DNA of 64,000 bases, from the NCBI RefSeq assembly GCF_900078745.1, contig NZ_FKII01000047.1, positions 156,175 through 220,174 of the forward strand, given 5' to 3'. Positions within the stretch are counted from its first letter, which is position 1, and the number at the start of each line of letters is the position of its first letter. Shown piece by piece: positions 29,085 to 40,601 of this stretch. This DNA is from Candidatus Ichthyocystis sparus (GTDB lineage: Bacteria; Pseudomonadota; Gammaproteobacteria; Burkholderiales; 2013Ark19i). The notes beneath the pieces are model-generated. The model worked only from the letters and a program-made list of their open reading frames with translations. It searched no databases and was not told the origin of the DNA. A program made the position numbers and the translations under genes.

Positions 29085-29873
29085 ATGATTGGCATGATAG
29101 ACTCCGGCATTGGCGGACTTAGTGTCTGGAAGGCATTAAAGTCTATACCAGATGTGCCAAAAATAATATACGTTGCAGATTCGGCGTATATGCCCTACGG
29201 TAGACGAAAATCTAGAGACATACGTCTACGTGTAATGAAGATTTCGGATGCTCTTATTCAACGTGGATGCTCCATAGTAGTATTAGCTTGCAATACAGCT
29301 ACTGTTAATGCAATAGCTGCGTTAAGGCATAGGTTTGCTGGCACTATATTTGTTGGAGTAGAGCCAGCCATAAAAACGGCATCCAGTTTATCCAGGAATG
29401 GAAAGATTGGGCTTCTTGCAACCAGGTCCACCATAAACAGTTCCAAAGTTCATAGTCTAATTGGTCAGTTTGGTAAGAATTACTCCTTTTTCTTACAGAA
29501 TGATACTGGGCTTGCTGAAAGCATAGAAAAAAATGAAGAAGTTAGACCTTCAGTTATAGACAAGCACTTATCTTTTGTACAGCAAAAGGGTATAGACACA
29601 CTGATATTAGGATGTTCGCACTATCCACTAATAATTTCTCAAATTTGTGAAAATCTACCCAAAGGAGTGCAAATAGTAAGCGCAGAGACTGGGATAACAA
29701 AAAGACTCTGCCGCATACTTGCGGAGCGCAACGTAAGTTCAATATATACCAATGAGAAAATAGGGGACATATTTGTAACAACTGGCCAGAACCCAGACTA
29801 CGCTAGGACATTTTCCAGGGTACTGAAGTGCAACATAAACTTTGATAATGAGCTAGACCTAAGCCTACTGTAA
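29085..29873 (+). CDS. murI: glutamate racemase
   Basis: Makes D-glutamate for peptidoglycan. The 262-residue product has the N-terminal IDSGIGGLSVWKAL and both catalytic cysteines: Cys69 in LACNTATVN and Cys177 in LGCSHYPLI. The partner residues of the MPYG loop are present (YMPYGRRKS). It is translationally linked to the upstream helicase gene (TAATATG). Its 3' end overlaps the convergent MFS gene by nine bases. Presence of murI implies that D-Glu is still made and so some peptidoglycan remains. Confidence 0.95.
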   Translation: MIGMIDSGIGGLSVWKALKSIPDVPKIIYVADSAYMPYGRRKSRDIRLRVMKISDALIQRGCSIVVLACNTATVNAIAALRHRFAGTIFVGVEPAIKTASSLSRNGKIGLLATRSTINSSKVHSLIGQFGKNYSFFLQNDTGLAESIEKNEEVRPSVIDKHLSFVQQKGIDTLILGCSHYPLIISQICENLPKGVQIVSAETGITKRLCRILAERNVSSIYTNEKIGDIFVTTGQNPDYARTFSRVLKCNINFDNELDLSLL

Positions 29874-31073
29874 TTCTCTCGAACAAATCTTAACTGGCAT
29901 TGTTGCCAAAAGAGAAATGATTACAAGCAACATAACAGTACAATAAATTATGCCTTTGCTCTCAAATAGATATGCCATACCGTAATTACCCAAAAAACCG
30001 CCCATATAGTAGGAGGTGGTGTACAAACCAACAGCAGAGGAATGCGCCTTATTTGCCCTTGTACGAACGGCTGATAACGACGAAATCTGTATGCCAAATG
30101 CACCCATTATCACTAAAAATGTTCCCAAAAATACAAAAAACTTGCTTGGCAATAAACACGTAATCGTCCCTAAAAACATAAATCCAACTGAAAAATACCA
30201 GAACCCATAGGTAAGGTGGCTCATAATTATCATAACTCTCGATGCGAGAATACAGCCGATGGGATTAGCCATAAACAGCAAACCCCTCTCTGTGGTAGAG
30301 GAATAAAATGGATGTCCTCCGAGACGCAAAACACCAACTGTGTAGATAGAAATAATAGAAAAAAGCAACAAAAAACCAGCAAAATAAACATGTAGTAGCT
30401 TCGTATTTGTCAAGTGATCTCTCAGCTCATAAATAATGTGAGAGAACTTCTTTTTTAGAGACACCTTCCTTATATGGTGAGATGCAGATTCAGTAAATTC
30501 ACCTAAACAGGACCTTAATGACATAATTACCAAAAATGAAACAAAAGTAACCACTCCAGTAAAAATATATGAAGCTCTCCAGGTACCAAAAGCATCCGCC
30601 ATAATGCCTGACAACAGCCTAGAAGCCATACCACCGGATGCAATACTTATTACATAAATCCTAGAACCTCTTAAAGAAGACCTATGTGAACCTTGATTAG
30701 ATGCTGCTGTGGCAGCAGCTGCAATAATTGATGGAACAAAAAATCCCAGCAATGACTGAACAAAAGCAAACTCCCAAAACTTGTTCAACAAAGAGGTGAC
30801 TATCTGGCAAATAATTAATCCCAAAAATGAAATTGTTAACATAGTCTTCTCGCCGTAAATATCATTACAGGCGGAGACAAAAGGAGAGGATATGGCTAAC
30901 ATTAGCAATGTTAGAGATTGGGACAAGGCTATGGTAGACAGAGAAACATTAAAATCATGGGACAACTCAGTTAAAAAGGGCTGAGACAGGTACAAATTTA
31001 AGAAAGCGGTAAAACCACTCAAAACCACACCCCAAATGGAAGGGGTATTGTGTAAAACTTTTGTATTAGACAT
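29865..31073 (-). CDS. major facilitator superfamily transporter
   Basis: A 402-residue polytopic membrane protein with about 12 hydrophobic helices and a central cytoplasmic loop near residues 180-215, as in the MFS. The loop between helices 2 and 3 reads CNDIYGEKT, a loose version of the usual D-R-x-G-R-[RK] motif. The general character (YnfM-like, LTLLMLAISSPF) fits a drug or metabolite exporter, but the substrate cannot be told. I start it at ATG 31073, where GGTAGA lies close upstream. A GTG at 31106 would add 11 residues. It is convergent with murI. Confidence 0.8.
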   Translation of the reverse strand: MSNTKVLHNTPSIWGVVLSGFTAFLNLYLSQPFLTELSHDFNVSLSTIALSQSLTLLMLAISSPFVSACNDIYGEKTMLTISFLGLIICQIVTSLLNKFWEFAFVQSLLGFFVPSIIAAAATAASNQGSHRSSLRGSRIYVISIASGGMASRLLSGIMADAFGTWRASYIFTGVVTFVSFLVIMSLRSCLGEFTESASHHIRKVSLKKKFSHIIYELRDHLTNTKLLHVYFAGFLLLFSIISIYTVGVLRLGGHPFYSSTTERGLLFMANPIGCILASRVMIIMSHLTYGFWYFSVGFMFLGTITCLLPSKFFVFLGTFLVIMGAFGIQISSLSAVRTRANKAHSSAVGLYTTSYYMGGFLGNYGMAYLFESKGIIYCTVMLLVIISLLATMPVKICSRELQ

Positions 31074-31106
31074 GGCTCTACCTAGACCATAAAAACATAT
31101 GTACAC

Positions 31107-31599
31107 CTCGAGTGTAATGTACTCTACACTTTACACTGAAGCAAAAGTAACGTTGTTAAGAACAAAAAAACCATACTACTAATAAATGGAGTAACATCCA
31201 GCTAATAATATCAACAACTTAAGATAACCAACTCCATTTAGCTTAATAAAAAATCCAGTGGGTGTATCATAATACCTTGAGATAAGCGGATACGAAAATA
31301 CCACTAAAATAAATAGTACTGCGTACTTAACAACTAAAAACATGGCACTCCATGAACCATGGAGTTTCATATGGTACTACGACTTTTATTGATTAATGCA
31401 CACACTAATTACGATGTCTAATTTTAAATTTACAGAAGGAAGACCCTTGTATGTTCTAATCTGCTTCCTCTATAACCTTCACAAGTCACAAGAATCCTAC
31501 AATACCTTGCGTTCAACGGTAAGTTAGGATATGTGTATGATAAATATACGTACATCAGACTTCACTAAAAAATAGCATACTCAAGTAACCTATATGCAA
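31107..31599. other. intergenic region with a doubtful small membrane ORF
   Basis: 493 bp between the MFS gene and lysS. The minus strand has a 63-codon frame (31179-31370, MKLHGSWSAMFLVV...) with two hydrophobic stretches but no ribosome binding site. It could be a small membrane protein or chance. At 31348-31364 there is a perfect dyad, CTCCATG-AAC-CATGGAG, lying within that frame, with no adjacent T-run. No clear lysS terminator was found. Confidence 0.4.
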
Positions 31600-33096
31600 C
31601 TAACCCTTAAGGTGGGGAAAGAAAATAACATCTCTTATACTTGAGGTGTTTGTAAGAAGCATAACCAGCCTATCTACTCCTATACCACACCCACCGGCCG
31701 GAGGCATACCATATTCAAGGGCATGCACATAGTCAGCATCGTAATACATAGCTTCTTCGTTACCAGCATTTTTCCTAATGACTTGTTGTTGAAAACGCTC
31801 GGCCTGGTCCTCGGGGTCATTAAGCTCAGAAAACCCATTAGCTAACTCTCTTCCTGCTATAAATAGCTCAAATCTCTCAGCAACATTATCATTAACATCT
31901 GATGAGCGTGAAAGAGGAGATATCTCAGTAGGATAATTAACAATATAGGTAGGTTGAAACAACTTGCTCTCTGCTACATTCTCAAAAAGAGTAACATGAA
32001 TGGCACTCAGCGACTTCTGTCCATCTAGAACATCTTCTTTTACACCCAACAACTCCAGCTGTGCAAGCAGAAACCTAGAGTCTGACAACTGTTCATCAGT
32101 AAATGAAGTATACTCTTTTATGGCATCCAACATACTTATACGCTGGAATCTACGAGAAATATCAAGTTCTCGACCTTGGTAAGTAAAAACTGCAGTTCCT
32201 AAAACATCCATAGTAACTTGGCGAATTAGCTTCTCTGTAAAATCCATCATCCATACATAATCTGTATATACGGCGTACATCTCCATCATGGTAAATTCAG
32301 GATTATGACGCGGACTGATGCCCTCATTACGAAAGTTACGATTAATTTCAAAAACACGATCTAATCCACCCACTAATAGGCGCTTAAGATATAGTTCAGG
32401 AGCAACTCTCAGGAATAGGTCACGATTAAGAGCATTGTGATAAGTAACAAAAGGCCTAGCAGCAGCACCACCTGGTATAACATGCATCATTGGGGTTTCA
32501 ACTTCTAGAAAATTATTCGCCTGCAATACATTTCTCATTGAGGAAATAGCTTTAGAGCGCTTAAGAAATACCTCTCTTGTCTCTTCATTGACTATCAAAT
32601 CCAGGTAACGCTGCCGATAACATATCTCCTGGTCGGCTAATCCATGGAACTTATCTGGTAGTGGGCAAAGACATTTTGAAACTAGCTCCAATTTAGTAAC
32701 ATTTATTGTCAGTTCCCCCGTCCTAGTAGAAAACATTCTGCCTTCAACATAACAGATATCGCCAAGATCCCAGGTTTTAAAGTCACCATATAGATCATGT
32801 CCAACGCTATTCTCATTAATATAAATCTGTATCCTGCCCCCAAAATCCTGTATGGTTGCGAAGCTGGCCTTGCCCATTAGGCGTTTTAACATAATACGAC
32901 CAGCTACAGTTACAAGAATTTCCTTACTATCAAGTTCTTCGTGTAAAAGATTTTCACACAGCTTTATTATCTGAGAAATCGTATATTTAGGACGAAAGTG
33001 ATTCTTATAGGCAATGCCATTCTGCTTGATAAGAGCCAGTTTTTCAAAGCGTTCGCGAATAACATGGTTATCGGAAACATCGTTATCTTCTTCCAT
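31600..33096 (-). CDS. lysS: lysyl-tRNA synthetase, class II
   Basis: Charges tRNA-Lys. The 498 residues carry the N-terminal OB-fold anticodon-binding domain (VAGRIMLKRLMGKASFATIQ) and the class II motifs: motif 1 around NFLEVETPMMHVIPGGA, motif 2 FRNEGISPRHNPEFTMMEMY, and motif 3 GCGIGVDRLVMLLTN. The ATG follows the prfB stop by five bases, with GGAAGG eight bases upstream inside the end of prfB. prfB-lysS is the usual order in beta- and gammaproteobacteria. Confidence 0.97.
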   Translation of the reverse strand: MEEDNDVSDNHVIRERFEKLALIKQNGIAYKNHFRPKYTISQIIKLCENLLHEELDSKEILVTVAGRIMLKRLMGKASFATIQDFGGRIQIYINENSVGHDLYGDFKTWDLGDICYVEGRMFSTRTGELTINVTKLELVSKCLCPLPDKFHGLADQEICYRQRYLDLIVNEETREVFLKRSKAISSMRNVLQANNFLEVETPMMHVIPGGAAARPFVTYHNALNRDLFLRVAPELYLKRLLVGGLDRVFEINRNFRNEGISPRHNPEFTMMEMYAVYTDYVWMMDFTEKLIRQVTMDVLGTAVFTYQGRELDISRRFQRISMLDAIKEYTSFTDEQLSDSRFLLAQLELLGVKEDVLDGQKSLSAIHVTLFENVAESKLFQPTYIVNYPTEISPLSRSSDVNDNVAERFELFIAGRELANGFSELNDPEDQAERFQQQVIRKNAGNEEAMYYDADYVHALEYGMPPAGGCGIGVDRLVMLLTNTSSIRDVIFFPHLKG

Positions 33097-33101
33097 AAAA
33101 A

Positions 33102-34242
33102 CTACCTTCCATCTTTATCAAAAGCACCAGAGAGAATAGCTTCATGCTTTAGACTAGCCATAATAAAATCATCCAAATCCCCATCTAGAAAATTCTGGGT
33201 ATTTCCAGTTTCCATGTTAGTCCTCAAATCTTTGATACGAGACTGATCCAAAACATATGAACGAATCTGATGTCCCCAAGCAATATCAGATTTAGCATCT
33301 TCTAAGATTTTTTGGGCTTCTTGCCTCTTTTTTAGCTCATGCTCGTAAAGGCGGGAACGTAAAACCTTCATAGCCTCATCTCTATTTCTATGCTGAGAAC
33401 GATCGCTTTGGCACTGAACAACTATATTAGTGGGGAGATGGGTAATACGAACTGCAGACTCGGTACGATTAACATGTTGGCCGCCAGCACCGGAAGCACG
33501 ATACGTATCTATTCTCAATTCAGCAGGATTAATTTCTATTCCCAGGCTATCATCTACTTCTGGGTATACAAAAATGGAGGCAAAGCTCGTGTGCCTACGG
33601 GCATTAGAATCAAAAGGGGATTTTCTAACCAAGCGGTGAATTCCAGTCTCTGTACGCAACAATCCTGTTGCATACGGGGATTTAACATGTATCGTAGCAC
33701 CCTTAATTCCGGCAACTTCTCCTTCATCACAAGCAATAACTTCAACAATTAAGGACTTTTTCTCACAATACCTAAGATACATACGCAACAACATAGCGGC
33801 CCAATCTTGCGCTTCTGTTCCACCAGCACCAGACTGAATCTCCAAAAAGCAACTATTCTCGTCCATCGGATGAGAAAAAAGACACCGCATCTCTACGTCA
33901 TCTAGGGCAAGCTGAAGACGAAACAGATCATCCTTGATAGATGAGATTACAGAAGCGTCGGACTCCTCTTCTGCCAACAGCAAAAGAGAAAAAGCATCGC
34001 TAAAACCAGCAGCTATACAGTCAAACTGTTCCACGGAAGATTGCAGCCTTTTTTTTTCCCTAGAAAGCTCCTGGTACTGCTTAACATCAGACCAAACAGA
34101 CTCACTTTGCAAAATTTCATCAAGTTCAGCAACACGGTTCCTCCGACTATCTACATCAAAGGCACCCCCGGATCTCAAACAATCTCCTTTGAGCAGAAGA
34201 AATAGAGGATTTTAAGAACAAGACAAGATCCAAATCAATCAT
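33102..34242 (-). CDS. prfB: peptide chain release factor 2, with programmed +1 frameshift
   Basis: Terminates at UGA and UAA codons. A simple reading shows only a frame starting inside the gene at 34178. The true start is ATG 34242, with GAAGGG eight bases upstream. It gives a 28-codon first frame ([18 protein letters not shown], ending RGCL) that stops at TGA 34158-34156. A +1 shift there continues as [12 protein letters not shown] to 33102, for a product of 379 residues. The GGQ motif for peptide hydrolysis ([12 protein letters not shown]) is present. The tripeptide SPF in VRKSPFDSN, equivalent to E. coli Ser-Pro-Phe, reads UGA. It is cotranscribed with lysS. Confidence 0.95.
34155..34170 (-). 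promoter_or_regulatory. prfB programmed frameshift site
   Basis: On the coding strand the site reads CGGGGGTGCCTTTGAT. A Shine-Dalgarno-like GGGGG (34165-34169) lies three bases before the slippery CTT (34161-34159), followed by in-frame TGA (34158-34156). The spacing equals that of E. coli prfB. The base after TGA is T rather than C. RF2 autoregulation by this mechanism is well established in bacteria. Confidence 0.93.
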
Positions 34243-34280
34243 TCATTGCACCCTTCCCCATTGATTATATATAATCTAGG

Positions 34281-34982
34281 TTAGTAACATAAAGAGGCAT
34301 AACAAGTAGTATCAGCAACATTAGCAAGTTCAAAAGCACGTCGCCTAAGTAGACAAGAGGAACAACTACCACAGGCAAAAATACCATCAACTGCCTGATA
34401 ACAAGACAGAGTCTTAGAGAAATCTAGACCCAATTTATGTCCAAGAGAAACGATATCAGATTTGTAAAAACTAATAAACGGTACTTCGATACTTACGGGA
34501 ACAGAAGCAATACCTAGAGGCACAGCGTGCATAATCAATGCATTATAGGCATCAAAATAGCCCTTTTTACAATCTGGATAATTGGCGCAATCCTGCTCAT
34601 TAGCACCTATGAAAACCTTATTAATCCCCATAGCCTCGGCGCAGGATAGAGCAAATGACAGGAATATAGAATTCCTAAAAGGAACATAAGTATCGGGAAC
34701 CTCACCCTTCTGGGGTAATTCATGAGCAATCTCTTTAGTACTGTCCATCAACGACGATCCACCCCAAGGCAAAGATATGCTCTGTATCCAGTGATCAGAT
34801 ACGCCATAGCTGCTAGCCAAGTCCTTAGCCAAATCAACTTCACGCCTGCTTCTTTGACCATAGTAGAACGATAGAGCACAAAGGTCATACCCAAGACTCA
34901 CTAGATAAGCCAACAACACAGCAGAATCCATACCTCCAGAAAGAAGTATTACACCTTTTTTAAGTATAGAAGTATCGGACAC
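34281..34982 (-). CDS. queC: 7-cyano-7-deazaguanine synthase
   Basis: Makes preQ0 for queuosine in tRNA. The 233 residues show the PP-loop LLSGGMDSAVLLAYL, FYYGQRSRREVD, VPFRNSIFLSFAL, GANEQDCANYPDCK, and the zinc-binding cysteines in LSCYQ...ACGSCSSCLLRRRAF. The start is GTG 34982 with GGAG five bases upstream. It lies between prfB and the second helicase gene, on the same strand. No other queuosine genes are in the window. Confidence 0.95.
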   Translation of the reverse strand: MSDTSILKKGVILLSGGMDSAVLLAYLVSLGYDLCALSFYYGQRSRREVDLAKDLASSYGVSDHWIQSISLPWGGSSLMDSTKEIAHELPQKGEVPDTYVPFRNSIFLSFALSCAEAMGINKVFIGANEQDCANYPDCKKGYFDAYNALIMHAVPLGIASVPVSIEVPFISFYKSDIVSLGHKLGLDFSKTLSCYQAVDGIFACGSCSSCLLRRRAFELANVADTTCYASLCY

Positions 34983-35061
34983 ACAATCTCCGCCGTAGTA
35001 AACAAAAACAAAGATAAAGCATCATACTACCAACTCAGACCACCTGCATCTTCCTAAAAAA

Positions 35062-36387
35062 CTAAAAACGGGAAGATGCGCGTGAATTAAAAGACTTTTT
35101 ACGTCCACCGGGCAACTTCTGTTGACCTTGACCGCGAGCACCCCCACTACCAGCAGCACCACCACGAAATTGGGAGCGCCCTCCTCCTCCACCTGACCTG
35201 TCCTTTGAGGCATAACGCAAATCTTGCGAAGAAGGACGACGAGAGGACGAGGGTCTCCTATCTGAAGAAAAATTACAAGAATCAGGAGAAGATGGTTTAG
35301 AAGCACTTTGATTCATAAAACGGCCTATAGCATGCCAACGTTTTCTGTCAGAGCGAGAAACAAAACAAACAGCTTCACCATCTGAACCGGCGCGAGCAGT
35401 ACGACCAATTCTATGGATATAATCTTCCGGAGAATGTGGTAAATCGTAATTAATTACATGCTGAATGTGTGGAATATCCAAACCACGAGCAGCAATATCA
35501 GTAGCAACCAATACACGATAACGTTTATTACGAAAAGCATTCATTACGCGCTCACGCTTGTTATGGCGTAGATCACCATGTATAGCCCTAGCATCATAAC
35601 CACTCTTGGACACGAGTTGGGCTATACGATCAGCAGAGTACTTAGTCTTAACAAAAACGATAACAGAGCCAGTACGTTCTTTCAATTGATCTATTAAAGT
35701 ATCATACTTTCTATCATCATCATCTATAAAAACAACCTCTTGCTTTATATTTTCAGCCGGATTGAATGGAGATCCGATGGAGATACGCTTATGATCTGAC
35801 AAGTACTCTCCAGCCAACCGCATAACATTGTGCGGCAAAGTAGCAGAAAACAACAAACTTTGACGAGTAACCGGCAAATGCTTGCATATCCTTTCAATTT
35901 GGACAGAAAAACCCATGTCAAGCATGCGATCAGCTTCATCCAAAACCAAAAAATTGACGTTCTTAAAACAAATTTTACCCCTAGAAAGATGATCATTTAT
36001 ACGACCAGGAGTACCGACGTATAGACGGGGACCAAGACTCAACTGACGGAACTGATGTTCAATGGAATCACCACCTATCAAGAGAGCAGTCTTTACAGAC
36101 GAATCACGTAACAGGTCACGCAAAGCCTTAATGACCTGAGCCGCTAACTCACGAGTAGGAGTAACAACCAAAGCCGCAGAATCAATGTTAGACACCAGAT
36201 TAGCAGCTAACGGAATACCGAAAGCCGCTGTCTTGCCAGCCCCAGTTTGGGCTGAGCCTAAAATATCGTGACCAGCCATAGCTAGGGGAATAGTAGCAGC
36301 CTGAACCGAAGTAGGAGTTTTGAAACCGATCCTATCTAGGGACTTTAACACAGCACTAGGAATACCAAACGAACCAAAATCATTCAT
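35062..36387 (-). CDS. rhlE: DEAD-box RNA helicase, RhlE type
   Basis: ATP-dependent RNA helicase acting on ribosome assembly and RNA decay in the family. Motifs in order are: F-x-x-F-G region FGSFGIP, Q motif TPTSVQAATIP, AQTGAGKTAAF, PTRELA, GTPGR, LDEADRMLDMGF, SAT, HGDLRHNKRE, ARGLDIPHIQHVINYD and HRIGRTARAG. The C-terminal 75 residues are an Arg/Gly/Ser-rich RNA-binding tail (GGGGGRSQFRGG). I start it at ATG 36387, nine bases after GTGAGG. A GTG at 36402 would overlap that ribosome binding site. Unlike the helicase at 27.7 kb it has a standard DEAD box. Confidence 0.93.
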   Translation of the reverse strand: MNDFGSFGIPSAVLKSLDRIGFKTPTSVQAATIPLAMAGHDILGSAQTGAGKTAAFGIPLAANLVSNIDSAALVVTPTRELAAQVIKALRDLLRDSSVKTALLIGGDSIEHQFRQLSLGPRLYVGTPGRINDHLSRGKICFKNVNFLVLDEADRMLDMGFSVQIERICKHLPVTRQSLLFSATLPHNVMRLAGEYLSDHKRISIGSPFNPAENIKQEVVFIDDDDRKYDTLIDQLKERTGSVIVFVKTKYSADRIAQLVSKSGYDARAIHGDLRHNKRERVMNAFRNKRYRVLVATDIAARGLDIPHIQHVINYDLPHSPEDYIHRIGRTARAGSDGEAVCFVSRSDRKRWHAIGRFMNQSASKPSSPDSCNFSSDRRPSSSRRPSSQDLRYASKDRSGGGGGRSQFRGGAAGSGGARGQGQQKLPGGRKKSFNSRASSRF

Positions 36388-37315
36388 GCACACAATCCTC
36401 ACCGCCCAAATCCATCATCAAAACAGGATGAGGGCAGGACTGAAAGTAACCAACAGGGAAAGAAAAAATATCAACGCGAGGCCAACAAAAAAAGCCAAGA
36501 ACCGGCAATAGAACAGGAAGAGACAGTCCCAGACGTGAGAAGATCATACCACCTAAGAGGACAAAAAACACACCCCGAAACAAAAAAAACTAACAATTGC
36601 CGAAAGCAGGCCCAACATCATGAGCAGAGTATAAGGCAATTCAATAGCGCAAACTCTGTCACATATCACAAATATCCAGCAAAGGGCACATAATATCTCT
36701 CTCAGAGTCTCTCTCAGAGAAACATATTAAAGACAGATTGCTTACTCTACTAAGCCATAGTCAAAAACAATTTCCATAAAGTAATAAGAAATTTTCTATT
36801 TTACCCGTAAGACACTTAACCTAAGTCCAACCTGCAGCACCACACTTGTTGTCATGAAACACACTTGAATTATTACTACAATTACAAACTTGAATAATCA
36901 ATAACAAAAATTTTAATAACCACTAAACTAATACAATTACACAATCCTTACAAACATTACTACTCAATTTTAATATAAACAATCCTCATCTCTCTTCCTC
37001 TTCTCTTTTTATCTCCATGTGCTAGTAAATAACGGATCATAAAGACCATAAAAATTCTGGAAACTAAAACTACCCCCTCTAACCTGTGCAGTAAGTATTA
37101 GTAAGTAAATATGTACTTAAATTAAAATATACTTAGATACATTATGTATTGAATAATATAATAATAACAATTAACGTGATATACTCCACCGGCAGATAGT
37201 AACAATTTTTGTGCTTGCATGTTGTGATATATAATCGGCCACACACAGTTTATGTGTCCTTCTTTTGTATCACTATTTCACCAACTAAAAAGCTAACTAA
37301 AAAGTTATCAGATAA
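36388..37315. other. long intergenic region upstream of rhlE and the 963-aa gene
   Basis: 928 bp between divergent genes, becoming very AT-rich toward the right. It contains a tandem dyad at 36697-36719 (two copies of CTCTCTCAGAG with a 12-bp period). Just before the right-hand gene it has a direct repeat of AACTAAAAAG[CT]T at 37283-37306. No RNA gene was recognised. Confidence 0.6.
36697..36719. repeat. tandem dyad CTCTCTCAGAG x2
   Basis: Two copies of CTCTCTCAGAG at a 12-bp period, each containing TCTCT-C-AGAG symmetry. It lies 310 bp upstream of rhlE and about 600 bp from the 963-aa gene. It could be an operator, but no regulator is adjacent. Confidence 0.4.
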
Positions 37316-40207
<2,892 letters not shown>

Positions 40208-40601
40208 ATACAGTAATTATCTTATTAAGATATTCTTAAATATCATAGGGTTAGATCGCATACGAAAGACGACGAACACCGATACAGAAGCGCCTTAAAA
40301 AAACATCTTCACATAAAGGACACAGTAAGATGCTAGTTATGTACCAAATCTACATTGGACAGCACACAAAGACATGGCGGAGAGTGAGGGATTCGAACCC
40401 ACGGTGGGAGTAAACCCACAACAGTTTTCAAGACTGCCGCATTAGACCGCTCTGCCAACTCTCCGTACGAAAGAGCGGATTATATTACAATTAATGAAAT
40501 ATAACCAACCATACTATTCTAAAATTTTTAACAAATAAAATCCATCAAATATCATTGACTTAAACTGATACCAAATATAGTCTCGCATCTGGCCGCTACG
40601 A
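40208..40601. other. intergenic region carrying tRNA-Ser
   Basis: 394 bp around the tRNA. Left of the tRNA is 167 bp with a small TTAAGA-TAT-TCTTAA dyad near 40226-40240 but no T-run. Right of it is 137 bp with no feature recognised. No integrase gene or repeat of the tRNA 3' end was found nearby. Confidence 0.5.
40375..40464 (-). tRNA. tRNA-Ser (anticodon TGA)
   Basis: 90 bases with encoded CCA. Acceptor stem GGAGAGT/ACTCTCC, anticodon stem-loop GCAGT-CTTGAAA-ACTGT with anticodon TGA, and a long class II variable arm (GTGGG-TTTA-CTCCCAC region). The T-loop is TTCGAAT. The T-stem GTGGG/CCCTC has a T-T mismatch at its second pair. It reads UCA and UCG/UCU/UCC depending on modification. Confidence 0.95.

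Noticed and set aside
31348..31364. Perfect dyad CTCCATG-AAC-CATGGAG as a terminator
   Set aside because: No T-run follows the stem directly on either strand, and it lies far from the ends of the neighbouring genes.
34102..34178. Start of prfB at internal TTG 34178
   Set aside because: The upstream 28-codon frame with a good ribosome binding site and the conserved frameshift site show the true start is 34242.
40375..40464. tRNA-Ser as a proven attachment site of an island
   Set aside because: I found no repeat of the tRNA 3' end and no integrase in the window, so the link with the mobilisation-like genes stays a suggestion.
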